From Molanna angustata (taxonomy: Eukaryota; Arthropoda; Insecta; Trichoptera; Molannidae): a stretch of DNA of 64,000 nucleotides. This document shows, one piece after another, positions 58,301-64,000 of this stretch. The stretch spans positions 50,073,473 through 50,137,472 of the forward strand of contig OY754964.1 in NCBI GenBank assembly GCA_963576475.1, given 5' to 3'. The notes below the pieces were generated by a model, which saw only the letters and a program-made list of their open reading frames with translations, did not search any database and was not told where the DNA came from. Positions within the stretch are counted from its first letter, which is position 1. Each line of letters begins with the position of its first letter. Position numbers and translations under genes: made by a program.

Positions 58301-61300
58301 TCTCAATGTCTAAGGAAAATTTTTTTTTCAATATTTTAGATAGATCATGTATCACAAATATGTAGGTGAATAAAAAATATAAATATATTTTGACAGTTAT
58401 CATATTGAAGTCCCAATCCAATTTTAAGGAGCGGTAAAAAAATAGATAGACCTATTCATGAGTCATCTTTGATAAAAATATTTTTTCTCAATGTCTAAGG
58501 AAATTTTTTTTTTCAATATATTAGTTAGATCATGTATTACAAAAAGGTGAATAAATAATATTCATATATTTTGTCAGTTATCATATTGAAGTCCCAATCC
58601 AATTTTAAGTAGCGGTAAAAAAATAGATAGACCGGTTCATGGGTCATCTCAGATAAAAATATTTTTTCTCAATGTCTAAAGAAAATTTTTTTTTCGATAT
58701 ATTTGTTGGATCATGTATCACAAATAAGCGAATAAAAATATTAATATATCATGTCCGTTATCATCTTGAAGTCCCAATCAAATTTTAAGGAGCGGTAAAA
58801 AAATAGATAGACCTATTTATGAGTCATATCTGGTAAAAATATTTTTTCTCAATGTTCAAGGAAAAATTTTTTATCAATATTTTAGTTAGAACATGTATCA
58901 CAAATAGGTGAATAAAAAATATAAATATATTTTGACAGTTATCATATTGAAGTCCCAATCCAATTTTAAGTAGCGGTGAAAAAATAGATAGACATGTTCA
59001 TGGGTCATCTCTGGTAAAAATATTGTTTCTCAATGTCTAAGGAAAATTTTTTTTTCAATATATTAGTTAGATCATGTATTACAAATAGGTGAATTAAAAA
59101 ATATAAATATATTTTGTCAGTTATCATATTGAAGTCCCAATCCAATTTTAAGGAGCGGTAAAAAAATATATAGAGCTATTCATGAGTCATCTCTGATAAA
59201 AATATTTTTTCTCAATGTCTAAGGAAAAATTTTTTTTCAATATTTTAGATAGATCATGTATCACAAATATGTAGGTGAATAAAAAATATAAATATATTTT
59301 GACAGTTATCATATTGAAGTCCCAATCCAATTTTAAAGAGCTGTGAAAAAATAGATAGACATGTTCATGGGTCATCTCTGGTAAAAATATTGTTTCTCAA
59401 TGTCTAAGGAAAATTTTTTTTTCAATATTTTAGTTAGATCATGTATCACAAATAGGTGAATAAAAAAATATATTAATATATTTTGTCAGTTATCATATTG
59501 AAGTCCCAATCAAATTTTAAGGAGCGGTAAAAAAATAGATAGACCTATTCATGAGTCATCTCTGATAAAAATATTTTTTCTCAATGTCTAAGGAAAATTT
59601 TTTTTCGATATATTTGTTGGATCATGTATCACAAATAAGTGAATAAAAATATTAATATATCATGTCCGTTATCATCTTGAAGTCCCAATCAAATTTTAAG
59701 GAGCGGTTAAAAAATAGATAGACCTATTCATGAGTCATCTCTGGTAAAAATATTTTTTCTCAATGTCTAAGGAAATTTTTTTTTTCAATATATTAGTTAG
59801 ATCATGTATTACAAATAGGTGAATAAAAAATATAAATATATTTTGTCCGTTATCATATTGAAGTCCCAATCCAATTTTAAGGAGCGGTAAAAAAATAGAT
59901 AGACCTATTCATGAATCATCTCTGATAAAAATATTTTTTCTCAATGTCTAAGGAAAAATTTTTTTTCAATATTTTAGATAGATCATGTATCACAAATAGG
60001 TGAATAAAAAATATAAATATATTTTGACAGTTATCATATTGAAGTCCCAATCCAATTTTAAGGAGCGGTAAAAAAATAGATAGACCTATTCATGAGTCAT
60101 CTCTGATAAAAATATTTTTTCTCAATGTCTAAGGAAAAATTTTTTTTCAATATTTTAGATAGATCATGTATCACAAATAGGTGAATAAAAATTATAAATA
60201 TATTTTGACAGTTATCATATTGAAGTCCCAATCCAATTTTAAGGAGCGGTAAAAAAATAGATAGACCTATTCATGAGTCATTTTTGATAAAAATATTTTT
60301 TCTCAATGTCTAAGGAAATTTTTTTTTTCTATATATTAGTTAGACCATGTATTACAAAAAGGTGAATAAATAATATTCATATATTTTGTCAGTTATCATA
60401 TTGAAGTCCCAATCCAATTTTAAGTAGCGGTAAAAAAATAGATAGACCGGTTCATGGGTCATCTCAGATAAAAATATTTTTTCTCAATGTCTAAAGAAAA
60501 TTTTTTTTCGATATATTTGTTGGATCATGTATCACAAATAAGTGAATAAAAATATTAATATATTTTGTCCGTTATCACCTTGAAGTCCCAATCCAATTTT
60601 AAGGAGCGTTTAAAAAGTAGATAAACCTATTCATGAGTCATCTCTGATAAAAATATTTTTTCTCAATGTCTAAGGAAAAATTTTTTTTCAATATTTTAGA
60701 TAGATCATGTATCACAAATATGTAGGTGAATAAAAAATATAAATATATTTTGACAGTTATCATATTGAAGTCCCAATCCAATTTTAAGGAGCGGTAAAAA
60801 AATAGATAGACCTATTCATGAGTCATCTTTGATAAAAATATTTTTTCTCAATGTCTAAGGAAAATTTTTTTTTCAATATATTAGTTAGATCATGTATTAC
60901 AAAAACGTGAATAAATAATATTCATATATTTTGTCAGTTATCATATTGAAGTCCCAATCCAATTTTAAGTAGCGGTAAAAAAATAGATAGACCGGTTCAT
61001 GGGTCATCTCAGATAAAAATATTTTTTCTCAATGTCTAAAGAAAATTTTTTTTTCGATATATTTGTTGGATCATGTATCACAAATAAGTGAATAAAAATA
61101 TTAATATATTTTGTCCGTTATCATCTTGTAGTCCCAATCCAATTTTAAGTAGCGGTAAAAAAATAGATAAACCTATTCATGAGTCATCTCTCATAAAAAT
61201 ATTTTTTCTCAATGTCTAAGGAAAAATTTTTTTTCAATATTTTAGTTCGAACATGTATCACAAATAGGTGAATAAAAAATATAAATATATTTTGACAGTT

Positions 61301-64000
61301 ATCATATTGAAGTCCCAATCCAATTTTAAGGAGCGGTGAAAAAATAGATAGACCTATTTATGAGTCATCTCTGATAAAAATATTTTTTCTCAATGTCTAA
61401 AGAAAATTTTTTTTTCGATATATTTGTTGGATCATGTATCACAAATAAGTGAATAAAAATATTAATATATTTTGTCCGTTATCATCTTGTAGTCCCAATC
61501 CAATTTTAAGGAGCGGTAAAAAAATAGATAAACCTATTCATGAGTCATCTCTCATAAAAATATTTTTTCTCAATGTCTAAGGAAAAATTTTTTTTCAATA
61601 TTTTAGTTCGAACATGTATCACAAATAAGTGAATAAAAATATTAATATATTTTGTCCGTTATCATCTTGTAGTCCCAATCCAATTTTAAGGAGCGGTAAA
61701 AAAATAGATAAACCTATTCATGAGTCATCTCTACAAAAAATATTTTTTCTCAATGTCTAAGGAAATTTTTTTTTTCAATATTTTAGTTAGATCATGTATT
61801 ACAAAAAGGTGAATAAATAATATTCATATATTTTGTCTGTTATCATATTGAAGTCCCAATCCAATTTTAAGTAGCGGTAAAAAAATAGATAGACCGGTTC
61901 ATGGGTCATCTCAGATAAAAATATTTTTCTCAATGTCTAAAGAAAATTTTTTTTTCGATATATTTGTTGGATCATGTATCACAAATAAGTGAATAAAAAT
62001 ATTAATATATTTTGTCCGTTATCATCTTGAAGTCCCAATCCAATTTTAAGGAGCATTTAAAAAGTAGATAAACCTATTCATGAGTCATCTCTGATAAAAA
62101 TATTTTTTCTCAATGTCTAAGGAAAAATTTTTTTTCAATATTTTAGATAGATCATGTATCACAAATATGTAGGTGAATAAAAAATATAAATATATTTTGA
62201 CAGTTATCATATTGAAGTCCCAATCCAATTTTAAAGAGCGGTAAAAAAATAGATAGACCTATTCATGAGTCATCTTTGATAAAAATATTTTTTCTCAATG
62301 TCTAAGGAAAATTTTTTTTTCAATATATTAGTTAGATCATGTATTACAAAAAGGTGAATAAAAATATTAATATATTTTGTCCGTTATCATCTTGAAGTCC
62401 CAATCCAATTTTAAGGAGCGGTAAAAAAATAGATAGACCTATTTATGTGTCATCTCTGATAAAAATATTTTTTCTTAATGTCTAAGGAAAATTTTTTTTT
62501 CAATATATTAGTTAGATCATGTATTACAAAAAGGTGAATAAAAATATTAATATATTTTGTCCGTTATCATCTTGAAGTCCCAATCCAATTTTGAGGAGCG
62601 GTAAAAAAATAGATAGAAATATTCATGGGTCATCTCTACGAAAAATATTTTTTCTCAATGTCTAAGGAAAATTTTTTTTTCAATATTTTAGTTAGATCAT
62701 GTATCACAAATAGGTGAATAAAAAATATATTAATATATTTTGTCAGTTATCATATTGAAGTCCCAATCAAATTTTAAGGAGTGGTAAAAAAATAGATAGA
62801 CCTATTCATGAGTCATCTCTGATAAAAATATTTTTTCTCAATGTCTAAGGAAAATTTTTTTTCGATATATTTGTTGGATCATGTATCACAAATAAGTGAA
62901 TAAAAATATTAATATATCATGTCCGTTATCATCTTGAAGTCCCAATCAAATTTTAAGGAGCGGTAAAAAAATAGATAGACCTATTCATGAGTCATCTCTG
63001 GTAAAAATATTTTTTCTCAATGTCTAAGGAAAATTTTTTTTTCAATATATTAGTTAGATCATGTATTACAAATAGGTGAATAAAAAATATAAATATATTT
63101 TGTCAGTTATCATATTGAAGTCCCAATCCAATTTTATCACAAATAGGTGAATAAAAAATATAAATATATTTTGACAGTTATCATATTGAAGTCCCAATCC
63201 AATTTTAAGGAGCGGTGAAAAAATAGATAGAACTATTTATGAGTCATCTCTGATAAAAATATTTTTTCTCAATGTCTAAGGAAAATTTTTTTTTCAATAT
63301 ATTAGTTAGATCATGTATTACAAAAAGGTGAATAAAAATATTAATATATTTTGTCCGTTATCATCTTGAAGTCCCAATCCAATTTTGAGGATCGGTAAAA
63401 AAATAGATAGAAATATTCATGGGTCATCTCTACAAAAAATATTTTTTCTCAATGTCTAAGGAAAATTTTTTTTTCAATATTTTAGTTAGATCATGTATCA
63501 CAAATAGGTGAATAAAAAAATATATTAATATATTTTGTCAGTTATCATATTGAAGTCCCAATCAAATTTTAAGGAGCGGTAAAAAAATAGATAGACCTAT
63601 TCATGAGTCATCTCTGATAAAAATATTTTTTCTCAATGTCTAAGGAAAATTTTTTTTTCGATATATTTGTTGGATCATGTATCACAAATAAGTGAATAAA
63701 AATATTAATATATCATGTCCGTTATCATCTTGAAGTCCCAATCAAATTTTAAGGAGCGGTTAAAAAATAGATAGAACTATTCATGAGTCATCTCTGGTAA
63801 AAATATTTTTTCTCAATGTCTAAGGAAATTTTTTTTTTCAATATATTAGTTAGATCATGTATTACAAATAGGTGAATAAAAAATATAAATATATTTTGTC
63901 CGTTATCATATTGAAGTCCCAATCCAATTTTAAGGAGCGGTAAAAAAATAGATAGACCTATTCATGAATCATCTCTGATAAAAATATTTTTTCTCAATGT
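46380..64000 (+). repeat. 180-bp satellite array, right block (continues past the window)
   Basis: About 98 monomers of 180-184 bp. At least five subtypes alternate, often in the order A-B-C-D-E: A has TCTAAAG with GATATATTTGTTGGATC; B has TTAGTTAGAACATG; C has ATGTATTACAAATAGG; D carries a 4-bp insertion giving ATATGTAGGTG; E has TTACAAAAAGGTGAATAAAT and AAGTAGCGG. D markers lie at about 48751, 49672, 50384, 52738, 53647, 56003, 58360, 59269, 60720 and 62168. Spacings are multiples of the monomer (about 4, 5, 8 or 13 units). A-tracts and T-tracts are phased once per monomer. There is no ORF of note. Confidence 0.97.

Noticed and set aside
59187..59375. 62-codon minus-strand ORF in the satellite
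   Set aside because: It is present only because of local monomer variants; most monomers carry stops in this frame.
40365..64000. Hammerhead or other ribozyme within the satellite monomer
   Set aside because: CTGATAA-like strings occur, but no CTGANGA...GAAA core with pairing stems is present.

Overview
The window looks like gene-poor, repeat-dominated chromatin from an insect, possibly a moth or butterfly. The evidence is AT-richness, several arthropod-type non-LTR retrotransposons, Penelope-like elements, tRNA-derived SINE heads, a degenerate stretch of the insect telomere pentamer (TTAGG) and frequent TACCTAC-type runs. The species assignment is inference. I found no convincing host gene; almost every recognisable coding stretch belongs to a transposable element.

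Layout. (1) 1-8 kb: the edge of a 1-kb repeat (family R1), then a nested structure in which a degenerate APE-type LINE (LINE-A, 3.15-5.97 kb) lies between inverted repeats at 2.53/6.77 kb, with a second inverted pair further out at 2.28-2.45/7.55-7.79 kb. (2) 9.17-10.98 kb: a hAT-like element with 16-bp terminal inverted repeats and an 8-bp target duplication, carrying a 5'-truncated LINE and a TA microsatellite. (3) 11-25 kb: mixed fragments of LINE-A, an L2/Rex1-like LINE, a retroposon 3'-end family (R2), a foldback MITE family with a TTA target duplication, a second R1 copy, and a Penelope-like element (PLE) 3' half followed by a well-formed hammerhead ribozyme. (4) 25.37-27.44 kb: 39 copies of a 53-bp minisatellite, directly followed by two tandem R1 units (27.5-29.5 kb), each with a long CA microsatellite. 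(5) 29.8-40.3 kb: more LINE/SINE debris, nine degenerate TTAGG units, a 197-bp TA tract, another L2-like LINE end, a PLE scrap and a palindromic 11-bp tandem repeat. (6) 40.365-64 kb: a satellite array with a monomer of about 180 bp (roughly 109 copies, running off the window), split once by a LINE (42.66-46.38 kb) with an intact 958-codon EN-RT ORF.

Functionally, the window contains retroelement enzymes (endonuclease, reverse transcriptase, GIY-YIG nuclease), one probable self-cleaving RNA, and non-coding repeats. The satellite shows higher-order organisation, internal 5.6-kb duplications and an aberrant longer monomer at its left edge. Together with decayed TEs and no genes, this suggests pericentromeric, subtelomeric or sex-chromosome heterochromatin; that placement is inference.
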